Shown: positions 1-11,927 of the stretch, one piece after another | How positions within the stretch are numbered: position 1 is the first letter of the stretch | How the letters are laid out: the number at the start of each line of letters is the position of its first letter | Assembly (NCBI GenBank): GCA_015179125.1 | Contig: WHVA01000211.1 | Location: 1-64,000 of the forward strand | Source of the DNA: Gautieria morchelliformis | Lineage: Eukaryota > Basidiomycota > Agaricomycetes > Gomphales > Gomphaceae | DNA: 64,000 bases | Direction: 5' to 3' | The notes under the pieces: model-generated | Databases searched by the model: none | What the model was told of the DNA's origin: nothing | What the model saw: the letters and a program-made list of their open reading frames with translations, nothing else | Program-made: the position numbers and the translations under genes

Positions 1-1146
1 GCTGTCCCAGTCCTTGAGCCAATCTGGCTCGGGTTGGACTTCGCCGAGGATCGCCGGCTCGAAATATTGCAGAGCCGAGCCGGACAGGTAAGAAATAGCA
101 TACTGCACCTTTGAGGCCCCAGTCTTGAACGCGGTGGGGCGATCTCTGAAGTTGAGTACACATTGAAGGAAGAAAGTGCGAAGCTTGGCTTGGTCAGTAC
201 CGTCATAACTATCCGGTTCCTTGACCTTGGCTCGTGCTTCGGATTCGCGAGGTTTCGCGAGCTTGATGAACACTCGACGCATAAGCTCGTTGTCCTCGAG
301 GTCACCGAGGTCCTCGGGCGGAAGGTTGGGGAGGTCCCGATCGTTGTCAGAACTTCTAGAGCCATCACCTGGATCACCTGAAGGGTCACCGAGGTTAGCC
401 CTACCTTTGCCTTTGTTACTAGGCTCGGCGGGGTCTGCGAGGGGTATCCCCGGGGACGGGGGTGAGTCATCGGGGGCTTCCGAGAAACGTCGCTGTTCTG
501 AGATACCCCGAAGGGTGCGAGAACGAGTTATCATGGACATCGTGAAAAAAGGGATACGTAGGGTGTAAGCAGTCTGAAAATACTGTTACGATATGATCCG
601 TCGTAAGGTTGACCGAGGTCGGGGACGAAACCCGAGTCAAGGTCCGAGGTTACAGGGCGAGGTTTGGATGGGGAAGTCGGAGAGGGACTTGGCTTCAGCT
701 TATGTGCTGCGCCGACCCTACGCACGAGTCCCAACTTCGGAGGTAAACGAATAAGAGGCGAGGTTCTAGCTTAAGAGGCGAGGCGTAGAAACTAGCTAGG
801 GATCGAAGGGACACGATAGTTGATTTTCAGACTGAGGAGTAGGAATGCATACAAGGGGGTTATATACGGACGAGGTGCAAGTCAGGGGCGAACAGATTAG
901 TGGAGGTCAGGGCGAGGTCAGGAGACCGAGGTCAGGGCGAGGTAATATACGAATGATGCGTGATGGAGCGGAATTAGTAACTAAGGGGGATACGGGCATG
1001 GGATCAAGGTCGGATATGAGTTCAAGCTCGGGCTCGGGCTCGGGCGCGGATAAGTATCATATGTACTCGGGCACGGATATCACAAGGCTTGGGGCTCGGA
1101 AGAAGGTTCTACCGGTAAGTAGCCGGCCAAAGGCCGGGTCCTTACA
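1..1146 (-). mobile_element. Ty3/Gypsy element, 5' LTR plus gag, runs off left edge
   Basis: Read on the minus strand, an LTR (584-1146) is followed by a short leader and a gag frame that opens at the ATG at 540 and is still open at base 1. The product starts with a Pro/Ser/Asp-rich disordered stretch and then shows a Gypsy gag core (SYDGTDQAKLRTFFLQC, then AISYLSGSALQYFEP). What is visible looks whole, with no break in about 180 codons. The insertion lies inside the integrase part of a Copia fossil, so it is younger than that element. Pol and the 3' LTR lie outside the window. Confidence 0.85.
584..1146 (-). repeat. 5' LTR of the Gypsy element
   Basis: A 563-bp block with TGTAAGGACC at its 5' end and ATCGTAACA at its 3' end (minus strand). 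It is rich in GAGGTC/GGGCTC short repeats. It shares a GGCTTC..C-TT....GCGCC block with the solo LTR at 14706-15176 and, in the other orientation, with the LTR at 22804-23494, so the three belong to related Gypsy groups. The outer 5 bases (1147-1151, catag) are one half of the expected target duplication; the other half is outside the window. Confidence 0.75.
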
Positions 1147-3471
1147 CATAGGCTCGGAGGTAACCTCGCGTCAGATCTGATAGCACGGGCACAGTTTATT
1201 ATGGTGCGGTGACATCTCTCCGCACAGCCATTCTCTGCCAAGGTGTAAGGGGCAGTTGTCTGGTGACGGATGCCTTCACGCTTCAGGTACGTCTCGAATT
1301 CATCGGAGGTGTATTCACCCCCATTATCGGTGCGAAAGGTATGTACCTTCTCATTGCCCTCCCTCTCAACCAGCGCAAGCCAATCCTTGAAGACAGCCAT
1401 AGCATCTGATTTCTTCTTAAGCGGGAATAGCCAGGACATGCTTGTGTAGTCATCAATAAAGTTTAGAACATATCTGTCCCCAGTTGCGCTGCCAACATCC
1501 TCAGGCCTGGTAATGTCCGAGTAGACCTTCTCAAGCCACCTCTTCGCTCACACCCCCTTCCTGAGTTTCAGAACAGGAAATTTCGTCTGTTTGCCGATGA
1601 CACAGTGTTCACAAATTGGGGGGAGGGTGGACAGATAAACGGGGATACCTTCCGCCATACCTGACTTAGCCATTTTGATAATCGAAGAGTAGTTCAAATG
1701 ACCGAGTCATCTGTGCCAGGTCTCAAGGTCGGGAGCAGCACGCGCAATATTGGCTGATTCAGCGATAGCCTTGGGATCACCAGACAGGTAATAGAGGTCT
1801 GTACCAATTTTAGCACCTTCTGCCATAATTTTGCCATTTCGGGTTTTGATAGCAACGCGGCCGTCACCGAAAGCAGCAAACAGGCCATCGTCGTCTAGGC
1901 GCACGATCAATATCAAGCGCAGCATAGCCTCAGGGACGTAAAGGGCATTGTGGAGTGTCAATCTTCTCCCCTTTCCGCAGCGCACACGAATGGTGCCGCT
2001 ACCGATCGCAGCTATATATTGACCACAAACACCATGTATCCTTCGGTCGATGGGGACAAAGTTTGAGAAATCGGACCGTATGGGAGATACGTGTGCGGTA
2101 CAGCCAGAGTCAGCACACCAGGGTGAGAGCTCAGTGACGAGGTGAGCACTATCATAAGGGAATTTGTTGACATTCTGGATATGCAGGGGATCGGGAGCTG
2201 AGTCAGTTGGATCCTCTATGGCAGCACAGGAGTAATAGCCATCATTCAGACGGGATTCATCAGCGAGAGCACCGTCAACATCGATAGCGAGGTTTGCAGT
2301 CGCAGAATCGGAATCGGACGAGTCAGTGGCCACGTTCGATTTCTCAACCTTCTTCTTCTTGCCACCATCAGACTTCTTTTTCTGAGCCTCCTTGAACCAG
2401 TCTGGTGCCTGGTCTTCCGCGCCTCCACCCTTCTTCCAGCAGCACTCAAAGGGGTGGTTCTTCCCACAGTTCGTGCATTTCACTCTGTCCCGACGATCTG
2501 GTTTAGCAACATTTGCTTTCTCGAGGTGAGTCTTTTCACGCATGCCCAGGTTTATCGTCTCGATAACATCCTTTTTGCTAGGGGGAGGTCCTCGTGCTTG
2601 AGAAGGCAGCCAGGAGGTGTTTTCGAACCCAATCTAGCTGAGTGTTCCGTAGCGCGTTCATCAAGACAAGGATTGTGAATTCAGCCTGAGACGGCGCTTT
2701 GCCACCTTCGTAGAGGTCAGAAATGAAATCCTCAATCTCCGAGATGGTTTTGGGAGTGCTGTTGAGGTCAGAGAACTTGGCAGACATGGCAGAGTTGATT
2801 GCGTTGATTTTAGTGATCATGCCACCTTGGTGAGATTTGGCTTTCAGTCTGTCCCAAGCTTCTTTTGCAGTCAGGGTGGGATTGAGGAGGCGGCGAAGGG
2901 CATTGTCAATGCGTTTTCCGAGCGTGCCGACAATACAAACATTGATCTGTCTCCACTCAGACAGTTTCTTCGCATCGGTTGGCACATTGACGGTTCCATC
3001 AATGAAGCCCATGAACCCGGATTCCATGAACGCAAATTCCATGTCCCTTGACCACTGCAGCCAGGTACCCTCTTTCAGCTTCTTGACGTCCTTGATTCTG
3101 ACATTGTACTCAAGGACCATTGTGATGGCACGAGGGTGGTAGCGTGGGGGATTAGAGCGGATATATGTGTCCAAAAAAGGTCTTGATACGAATCGAAGAA
3201 GTGATACGTAGACAAGTGTGATCTTCCAAGTGTAGTAGTGATTGACTAAAGCGAGGACGGAAGGCCCATAACCTATTGGAATCTGTACCGACTGGTTAGA
3301 TCTAGGTACAGGTGTATCAGTACATATGAAAAAGGGAAACTAGGTGAGATCACATTACCTGAGCCCCACAGATGATTGTGATAGACTGAGGAAAAGGATG
3401 TGAACTCCAACACGCATCTCAAGTACCGCGCCAGCGGAGTTTGGTATGCGTATACACGCTTGAACTCCAAC
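1147..3471 (-). mobile_element. Ty1/Copia fossil: gag, zinc knuckle, protease, integrase
   Basis: Minus-strand reading blocks in the Copia order: gag of the UBN2 type (from about 3120, with WLQWSRDMEFAFMESGF), a CCHC-like knuckle (CTNCGKNHPFECCWKK), an aspartic protease core (WCADSGCTAHVSP), a GAG-pre-integrase block, then integrase with FRTDNGGEYTSDEFE and the ENGCAER segment. The element is broken, with a handful of interruptions, and its reverse transcriptase end is cut off by the Gypsy insertion at 1146/1147. The right flank to about 3471 looks like leader and LTR remnant. It is older than the Gypsy element inside it. Confidence 0.85.
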
Positions 3472-3475
3472 AACC

Positions 3476-3800
3476 ATGCCCGACTCGAACTTCAAGAACT
3501 TCGAGAAACCCAACTGGCGCTACATGATGGACGCTCTACTCATTGAAAAGGGCCTTTGGAATGTTGGTGGTGGCACGGAGACCCAACCCACCAGATCTGC
3601 AAACTTGAAAGCCGTCCACACATTTGCGAAGCTTACCCATGCAAGGATCATCCTATCTTCACATCCTGAATCATACTCCATATTCGCCATCGCTCTTGAC
3701 AGCATTCTGACCGATGAACTCACTCTCAATGTCGTTATCACCTGCCTATTGAATGAGGAGGTGTGGCATCACCATCTTGGCAGATACTGGAGAAGAGGAT
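3476..3800 (+). mobile_element. Copia gag remnant
   Basis: A plus-strand fragment reads as the N-terminus of a Copia gag (FKNFEKPNWRYMMDALLIE, then LWNVGGG and an ALDSILTDEL block). No zinc knuckle or pol follows; the similarity fades near 3800. It is a broken scrap of a different Copia family from the minus-strand element on its left, and no terminal repeats can be assigned. Confidence 0.65.
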
Positions 3801-4028
3801 GGCGAAGGGATTGTGTTCTAAGTTTCAGGAGGTGCATCAGACTCTCCCCCGCTCGAGGAGGTGTGTTGAGGTTTTTGGATTTGCGAGCGGTGTCGAGTCA
3901 TCGGCATATCGAGTAACCGTGCCGTGACTTACAAATGCGGTAGTTTACATGTATTTGCCCAATCCGTGTGTAACCCGCCACAAGTGCTGTCCCCTTCCCT
4001 TGTGTCCTCTCTCCCCGAAATTCCAACA

Positions 4029-4373
4029 CAGTATGCGTAGCGGTACATGCTGTCCACGTCGTGTAGGATCCGCCGCGACCCATGTCGAAGGCATTCAATA
4101 CCGCCGTTTCCAGTTGACTTTCCGCGAAGCTAGCTCGGGTGGTGCTGTCCCTCCAAGCACAGTCCCGCGCCCGCGGCCGGCGTGTCACCCCAAGCAACTC
4201 TCACACACGGTACAGTCCCTCCTGCACCGCGGGGCACCCTCTGCTTACTCGGCAGAGCTTGCAGCCGCACCCTGGCCTCCCGCCTGCAGCGCCATTCTCG
4301 ACACTGCCATCCAAGCGTGAATCCACCCACTGTCCTGCAGCCGTCGCGTGGTTTTCTCGCTTTCTCTCGCCCT
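4029..4373. repeat. dispersed repeat R1, copy 1
   Basis: About 345 bp that match 45909-46207 closely in the same orientation. Shared tracts include cgtaggatccgccgcgaccc (with one difference), catgtcgaaggcatt, gttgactttccgcgaagct, ccccaagcaactctcacaca and cattctcgacactgccatcc. Copy 1 carries a few extra segments and runs on into a (CCCTCG)n low-complexity stretch at about 4368-4400. No conserved reading frame survives between the copies, so it is treated as a non-coding repeat. The other copy lies just upstream of the NLR gene. Confidence 0.75.
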
Positions 4374-4828
4374 CGCCCTCGCCCTCGCCGCCGCCCTCCT
4401 CGTCGCGGGCCCTCGGGCTTTGTGGGAGGACCAGCCTGCATCAGGAAAGGAAAAAAACATGATTTGTTTATTATGATTCCCAGACGGAGTCTGAAGGAAT
4501 CGTTACCTCGGGTCTGTCAGTGAATTGGAAAACAGGCGAGGCATGATATAGCTGAATATTTGTAGTATATAACATATCCACACATAGGCGCATTTATGCC
4601 ATGGCTCGACGATAAATCCAAAATTCTAAAGCACTGAGTAACCTCAAAACAAGCATCTTCTGAATGCTGTACTCATAAATAATGTTAGCCCTCATTAGCC
4701 AGCTCTCGCTAGCCTCAATTGGGACTTAAAATGGTACACATAATGGGAGAGACTATACTCGGCCAGAACACAAGTGCTGGATGTACAATGGGGCTACCAT
4801 CCTACAATCATAGCTGGCCTTCTCATCT
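4374..4828. other. gap between R1 and P450 gene 1; short repeat R2
   Basis: No gene is recognised. It holds a CCCTCG/CCGCC low-complexity stretch, then a ~47-bp block at 4470-4516 that is repeated in reverse at 39929-39975 (R2). From about 4523 on, the sequence is part of the duplicated P450 segment and is 3' flank of the P450 gene. Confidence 0.5.
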
Positions 4829-7213
4829 TATACTTCGCCCTGGAAAATCAATGCTTCTGATGCGCCTGATCGTGGCTGCACTGAGCATATAAATGGTTCA
4901 GGATGTCTGAAAGTTCCATAAGCACAACCCCCACAACAAAGCTTGATACTAATGAATCGCATGACACATACGAAAAGTATCCTGATGTGAATGCTTTGCT
5001 GACGGGAATTTCCTCCCCAGTCCTGCTGTCTCTGGCAGGAGTGATATCGAATACTTTCAGGATGGATGCCACGGCGATGAACACGGAATTATCAGCTAGG
5101 TATCGACCGGGACATATCCTGATAATTTGTCATGCGTGTAAACATAACCTAGCGCCCCAGGGTTCAATATGACCCACCTCCTCCCGTACCCGAATGCTGC
5201 ATTTGGATATTTCACATTAGGGTCGAGAAATCGCTCTGGGTTGAAATCATCAGTATTTGGACCATATACAGCTTCGTCGTGGAGTATCCGCCTATCGCAA
5301 CAAGTCAGAATGTAAGTTCAAACAGGACGGCTTGTCGATCACCATGAATTGCCTAATACGATGGCACCTTTAGGTATGAAATACCCGTCATAGACGTCGT
5401 CTTGAGTAGTTGCGTGTGTAAACCCGAGGGGTACCAATGGATGCCATCTTAAAATTTCCTTGCAGAGGGCATTGATATAAGGCAGATCATTCCGGTCCTC
5501 GAATTCAGGAAGTCGGTTTGGCCCCACCACCGCATCAAGCTCTGCCTGAGCTTTTTTTTGGACTTCGGGTGACAGCACCATGGCAAGTATGAATGTATGC
5601 AGCGTATGCACTGTCTGTAAAATGTCCTCGTCAGTGTTGGAATGTTCGAGAGGCTAGGAGAAGAGTAACCGTGTCTGATCCGCCTGCATACAGGGACGAT
5701 CCGACCCCACGGATAACGGCCTCTTCATCGGCACGTGCGGTTCCATTGTTGGTGAGATCCTCCAGCAATGACGAAGTGAATGAAGGGCTTGCGGTGCCGG
5801 CATTCTTTTCATCATCAAGTAAATACAGTCGACTTTAAGCTTGCTACTATATGCACGCACGAGTGCCTTCTTGACTGCCTCAAACGGCATCACGTTCATC
5901 TTGGTGATATCCTGCCGCCATAGCCTGGCAGTCTTGCGAAATCCTGCGCCTGGGAACCATTCGGGGACGTATTTCACTGCTCACTAGTCAGTGATAAGCA
6001 ATCAACCAGGATTAAGCCTGGAAGTGTACATATCGGTAGTACATCAACGAGAAAAGTGCCTGGATTCGCTGCTGCGCCGAAATGCGACATTGCCTTTTCC
6101 GCCGTTTCAATATAGGGATCGCCTTTATCCCGAACATTGATCGCGTACACGAGCTGAAACGATGACAGTGTATTTGAAGAACCCATTTATACATTGGCAG
6201 AGGCTCACCTCCATGATAATCGCGCCGGAAGCATGTCGTATGTGATTAACGAAGTCATCTGGAGACTCACACAACCGTCGGAGCAGACGGCTGGACATCA
6301 CTCAGTATTGTATTTGGAAGTAAATGATTTTCTGACCGGGTATGTTTGGCTTGGATGGGCTGATATTTGACAGCTGCAGCAGGATGGAATTTCTTGTGCA
6401 TCAAGGCGCGATTCCGACGCCACACTTCTCCATAACGCATGAAACCCATTTGCCAGTCAAAACCCATTCTAGGAGTGTAATCGCCACTTAAAAATATTTG
6501 CGGCCCAAGATATATTACGCACAAGTCATTCAACATAGGAAGTTCGGTTCGATCGGAATATATGGAGGATCGTTTCTCGAACAATTCATAAGTGATGTCT
6601 GCCGTATTGGCAATCACTATGGATTGACGCAGCACTTTGATGTGAACAAGCCCGCCTGATGCGGATGATCAGGCGATTTTCCGTTAGGCTCAAGGATACT
6701 CATTACCGTATTTGTTCGCCCACTCCCCATACGTCTTCCACTCATGCTGAGTGGGCATGTCGGTAAGGTTCCCTAAGATCAAACGCCCCGGAGGTCCAGG
6801 GGGTAGACGTTGGCCTATTGGACAGGTCAAAGATGTTACGGACTAGATATTTCCTACTAATAAGAGGGCCTAGGGTTCGCACCTTTAGGGGCGCGGTTGC
6901 TGTTCACGAGTCGAATTACCAGGAATAAAGCCAAGGTCACTAGAATGTACACCAGGCTTGCTGCTTCTGCCATGCCACAGAACATTTTGAGAGCTAGTAG
7001 CATACCAAGGTGTTAGTATTCGAACGAAACTGTATAGCACCGCTGCAACGGTCTGCACTCGGCGGCCAGAGGGATAATGGATGACCCGTGGCATCTTGTA
7101 TAAACCTTAACCTTACTATGTCTGGACAGCTGATAGCCCGAAACACGCGATTCTGAGCATATGAAGCATGGTCACCGAGAATGCGTGAGTCGGGTTTTTT
7201 TGAACTTAGTCCA
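4523..7213. repeat. segmental duplication, copy 1 (P450 unit)
   Basis: This segment aligns by eye with 61372-64000 in direct orientation, including 3' flank, all exons, all introns and the upstream flank (both end in a gagaatgcgtg...gtcca block). A 120-bp sample around the haem exon differs at about five positions. Introns are as similar as exons, which points to a recent DNA-level copy rather than retrocopying. The two copies lie 54 kb apart and bracket the transposon nest. Confidence 0.85.
4829..6985 (-). CDS. cytochrome P450 monooxygenase, copy 1
   Basis: A haem-thiolate monooxygenase with an N-terminal membrane anchor (MFCGMAEAASLVYILVTLAL), expected in the endoplasmic reticulum. The coding sequence is split by about 11 short introns. 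Visible landmarks, N to C: RLPPGPPGR hinge; WRRNRALMHKKFHP (C-helix region); VKYVPEWFPGAGF; I-helix AGGSDTT formed across an intron; helix K KEILRWHP; NPERFLDP; haem ligand FGYGRRICPGR, split by an intron after FGYGRR; C-terminal HPEPFICSVQPRSG; stop at 4829-4831. Length, about 500 residues, is normal. Another in-frame ATG lies at 7003. No frame break was found with these splice sites, though the intron donor in the I-helix (GTTACT) is weak. It resembles basidiomycete P450s of the CYP64/O-methylsterigmatocystin-oxidoreductase-like type; the substrate is unknown. Confidence 0.85.
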
Positions 7214-8053
7214 TGGTTCATCGTGAGTCATTGATCCCTTGAGCTGGGAAAGGCGCTGGCAACATTCAGTTATTCGCCCAGGAAGAGGATATAGGGGCTG
7301 CAGATAGGGAGGCGTACGGGGCCAAGCTGGCACCTGTGAAGGGTAACAAGACATGTGAGGCCACGCTTGATGACCACCTTCTGTCAGTTTGGTGTGCGTG
7401 CAGCGCTAGCGGTCTGGAAATAATGACTAGATATACCCCGTGTGCCAATGAACCCTGGTATGCATGTACAGCTTAAGCATGCCACCCATCTACTAGATCG
7501 AAGGAGGTATAGATAAGCGTATTGATGTACATCGAGGATGCAACTAGATAAGACGCCTTACCTCAGTGTCCACGAGTTGCACATGCGTGAATGCAACTAC
7601 GGTAATAGTCGGTTGAGGTACGAACTTGTTTATGCAGTCTGAAGCTTCTGATCTTTGTTTTCAAGCTCCGGCCGGTTCGGCAATCACCGTTTACTCCGCT
7701 TGCGTCAAGCCTCCCAGGTCGTGACTGTCTCTAGAGTGACACTCCTTTTTCCACTAGAGGCCGGCGCGCCGGCGAAGCCCTTGGTCGAGGACCGCGTAGT
7801 GATTGAACGTTTGTGAGAGGGACGGAATGAAGTTAAGAGTCGAAAATGTATATTTAAGTTTCGTTTACATACATCCAGTATTTAGATATAATTAATGTGT
7901 CGGCTTTGTATAAAGCCGAGTCTCCTTGAGCAGTATCTTCTTTGGCATTTCCATGTATTACCTCTCCCAATAAACCGAAGAACGGTTCGTTTTTCGTAGA
8001 TACCTCTATTTTTTTTAAACCATAAAAACATGATTCTGTGCTTTCTGATAGAT
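7214..8053. other. intergenic, nothing recognised
   Basis: Upstream flank of P450 gene 1. The open frames here are short and without family signatures. Composition shifts from GC-rich (the ccggcgcgccggcgaag stretch near 7762) to AT-rich just before the SINE. Confidence 0.4.
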
Positions 8054-8065
8054 ACAACACAAAAC

Positions 8066-8500
8066 GGGGGCGGATTAGCGCAGGTGGAACTGACCCAAAC
8101 CAAGCGCCCGTTTGGGATCACGCGAAGGGAGAGCCTCCAGGTTTGAATCCCCCCCCTCCCCATTTGTAGCAGTAACTACTACAATGGTTCACCCCACCGA
8201 TAGGTGTCGATAAGTGTTAGGATTACAAGGCTCCTGGACTTCCATCTGGCATATAAGACCTACTGAAACTGACCAGTACTGATATGTATCTAAGGTGATT
8301 AGGCATTGTAAACAAACAGGAAGTATCCTATGTTGGTGCCAGCATATCTCTGGCTTACTTCGGTAACTACCATACCCTAGCATGTAAAACACTTTGATTA
8401 CTCTATTCCACGTTCCGGGTAGAGACTGCCTATATAGGGCCCAGCCCCAAGGTGGCAGTATAATAAACGGAATTCAAAAAAAAAAAAAAAAAAAAAAAAA
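8066..8500 (+). mobile_element. tRNA-derived SINE with poly-A tail and 12-bp target duplication
   Basis: The element begins GGGGGCGGATTAGCGCAGG. It contains an A box at 8076-8087 (tagcgcaggtgg) and a B box at 8140-8150 (ggtttgaatcc, one off the consensus), spaced as in a Pol III promoter. A ~320-bp body follows, ending in aataaacggaattc and then a run of about 25 A (8476-8500). The bases before it, acaacacaaaac (8054-8065), are repeated right after the tail (8500-8511), which is the target-site duplication left by LINE-type reverse transcription. The perfect duplication and long pure tail suggest a recent insertion. No second copy was seen in this window. Confidence 0.85.
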
Positions 8501-8511
8501 CAACACAAAAC

Positions 8512-9560
8512 AAAAGATGTAAAAGATGTACAAGAAGCTCCATGCCAGACCTACAGCTTTGCCGATACCAGTCATGTGATGCACCTAAGGAACAATGCTG
8601 AAGAAGAAACTTCCACATATCATACACGATGCAGTGGTGATAGGTAAAAAATGTGAATCTTCGGGAAATGAGCAAGTAAATCAGATTGACAATGATTTTG
8701 ATGACAAAACGTACCATGTCCAGGCCTTGACGCTGGTGTTCTAACAGCTGAATATGTCGCATAGCGTATCTCTCAGCAGACGGTCAGAGGGGACGTATAG
8801 GGTTCAATAGGCAGCGTCGAAGGTGCATACAAGACAAACTGTCGTGAAAGACGTCATAATTGACGATGCGTGAACAACACCCAATTTCCCCTCGAACATA
8901 CATGACCAGAGTTTATTATCAATACGAATCCTGATACCATATGTGGAGCTGTGCAGATTACTAAATACCCACATATGGTGAAGAATTTCCACATACACAA
9001 CATCAAATACAAAGAACCGTGCTGTCGATCATAAATCTTAGGACCTTAGAAGCCCTTGTCCTCGACAAGGGAATGTGTAGTGGTGGTTGGTAGTTTAGGG
9101 GTGAACTTACCAGCATCTCAACTAGAGACCACCAGTCCTACAATGAAGGACCCCAACCAAGGCAATGTATGGCGGTCAATTTATGAAGTACCTGTAAATG
9201 GGTGACCTTCGAAGCATCGCGGTGGGGATTTAAGGCTTTCCCCTGTAAGTACCCTAGGACTATCTCCATTCCGGTAACTAAAATGCTCAGATTGTAACAT
9301 TCGCCATGATCTGTCGAACTTGGAGAAAAAAACTTTTAACTTATTCCAACACCCTTACCAGTTAGCCAGACCTACGCAGAGATTACCCCACCTGCAGCCT
9401 CGAGATAACTGACCTTAGTGAAGATGTTAATAATAGAAGATAATGACACCGGGTACATGCAGGAGTCCTTTCGTGGAACAGAGGACATTATGAGAAGAGT
9501 TAAAAAGACACCCTATGCTGGATGAAAGGGAGGGTATGTCTGCTTGACCCCTTTTCTCAC
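8512..9560. other. no recognised gene
   Basis: About 1 kb between the SINE and the hAT remnant. Several short minus-strand frames (for example 8804-8998) have no recognisable domain. Some splice-like motifs are present but no convincing exon chain could be built. Confidence 0.35.
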
Positions 9561-11927
9561 TGATCTATGCCACTTATAGATCCAAGCCATTGTTGCTGAC
9601 AATGCCAGCAACAATGACACTATGATGGAAGCCCTTGGTATGTAATGTGCCAAAGAAGGGATCCTGTTTTCAGCACGCAAGGTGCAGATGCGCTGCATCC
9701 CTTACACTGTTCACTTAGCTGCCCTGAAGGTACACAGTTGGAATCCCTACCGTATTATGCACACCCTCCTTTGCCCCTTAGTTGCTTGAGGGTCTCGGTG
9801 CATTTAGTGCATCGCAGCAGCGAGGTGCTGAATGAGGCAATTATCAGGATGTGGTCATTCTGCCAGTCCACTGTGAGTCAGATGCAGACAGTGTAACCCA
9901 GGAAGATGAGCTGGAAGAAGAGGACAACAACATGGGACCCATACTGAGTGCTGTAGCTAAGGTGTGTGTCCTTAGAATGTTCCATTGTAATAAATTCAGC
10001 CTGCTCCCAGATTCGCAAGATTGTGCAGGCTGTACGTTCCAGCCCTCAAAGATGATGACTATGGCTGGAGGAGGTTGAAACATCCCTACATAACAAGGCA
10101 ACTAATCAGGAATGAGATGAGAATGCAAAAATGCTTATCCTTGACATCAAGACATGCTGGTATTCCACGCACCAAATGCTTTGTGTGTTCCTTTATCTTC
10201 ATCACCCACTATTTTACTTAGAGTACTGTAGGTTGTGCATTAGATTATCAACAAGATGTGGACAACTACGTGGCCAAAAACAAAGAACGCCGCACATAAA
10301 AAATGACCTAGAAGACTGGGAAGGTATCAAGATTGTCATGCAATGGCTGCGCTGTTTCTGTGATGCCACCACCCAGATGTTGACCATGAAGCATTCTGTA
10401 CTTTCTTCCACCCATGCTGTATCCCAGGGGCTGCAAGATGAGCTCACATGGCATCTCCGTGACCTTCCTGATACATCCCCACCACAAATTCGAGACAGTC
10501 TAGTTCGTGCACATTGCAACTCAGTGATTCCTTCTATAAATTCAACAAGTCGCCATATTATATATCGGCTGCCAGTTGTCATGACGCGTTTATTTCCCAT
10601 ACCCAGTAGCTCTGTTCTCCGCTTCGTCACTCCACCTCTCTGTTCACTCTGATCGCCCTTCGCCGAGTTCGCCGAACGATTTTCGCTACTCGCGTCATTC
10701 GCCATAGCCATGCCATCATAGCATGATAGACGTCCTGTACCCGGCTTAATGGTTCATCACTGGTCCTACCACCCCCTCAGCCCAACCCCCTTTGGATGTT
10801 CCTATGGCCGGATTGTCATGACTCGAAGGTTTCATGCACCCAGCTACCCCTGTTTTCCCTTCCACAACTCCTCTTCCGTGTTCACTCGGCTGCACCCTAC
10901 CCTTCGACCACGTGTGATCACTTCATTCACCCTTCGCCACATTCGCCGAACGACCATTCGCTGCTCGTATCATTCACCAGCAGGCACACCATCAAACACC
11001 ATCGACATCCTCTACCCGGCATGATGGTTCATCACTGGCCCCATCATCTTCCCAACGCAACCCCTTTAGGAATTAAGGCTGAACACGAGTCAACCCGCGG
11101 ATCACCCGGACTCGGATCCCCGGGTTTTCCTGCCCCGGCAACCCATACTCAGATCCGTGCGGGTATTGGCCGCGGGTAGATCCGAACCCGTGGATCCGAC
11201 CCGCGGGTTTTTGCCATGATCATGAAATTTATTGCCGGATTTGGTTTTTGTCTGTTCGCCCGATGGCACCTCAGAAAAAAGGCACGCTTTTATTGACAAA
11301 TACTATGTATATTTTGGCGAGTACCGATTATAAACAAAGCTCACTTCTGTGTCTCTTAAAGACGACACGGCCCCTTCTTCTAACCAGTCTAGAAGGTGTC
11401 CATGACCAAAGACTCACCAGCAGAAATGGAACCGTGGGGGTTGGCTGGAACAGAGATCGCGAAGCTGAGTATGACGGGTTGGATGCTGATGATGAAGGAA
11501 TGTGGTCAATACGGCGCGCCTGGACCCAATATGTGTCTTAGCCAGCCATGAACCACGGTCCTCGCTGCCAATGTTCCCACTGGCAGCAACGAAGGATCTG
11601 ACAATTGTGAAGCGACCCGACCTAATAGAACAGATCTTGACCAAATTCGACTATATTGCTAATTTCAACAAGCATAAGAAAGAGCTCCCAGACGTACCTG
11701 CTGAAGATTTGGAACACATAGAGGAATTACTAGAGGATGATGTCAATATGGAGCGGGGGTCGTGCGGAAGCCGTTGTGGGTTTATGTAAAGCGATGCTTG
11801 TCACTGACTGGTAGCCGGAAACACCTCGAGAGGCCATTGCGCAAGCGACCGCAGTCATACGCTGGTCCCAACTATGATGCTGCTTGCAGCTAGCTAGCTT
11901 TCAGACGACGAGGATCACGCTGGCAAT

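Noticed and set aside
163-568. Two plus-strand frames at the left edge
   Set aside because: They lie opposite the Gypsy gag frame, which has family sequence; the plus-strand products have none.
8066-8160. A possible functional tRNA gene
   Set aside because: A and B boxes are present, but acceptor and T-stem pairing are poor, and the sequence continues into a body with poly-A and target duplication, which fits a SINE.
9000-9500. Splice-like motifs suggesting an intron-rich gene
   Set aside because: No continuous product or domain could be assembled on either strand.
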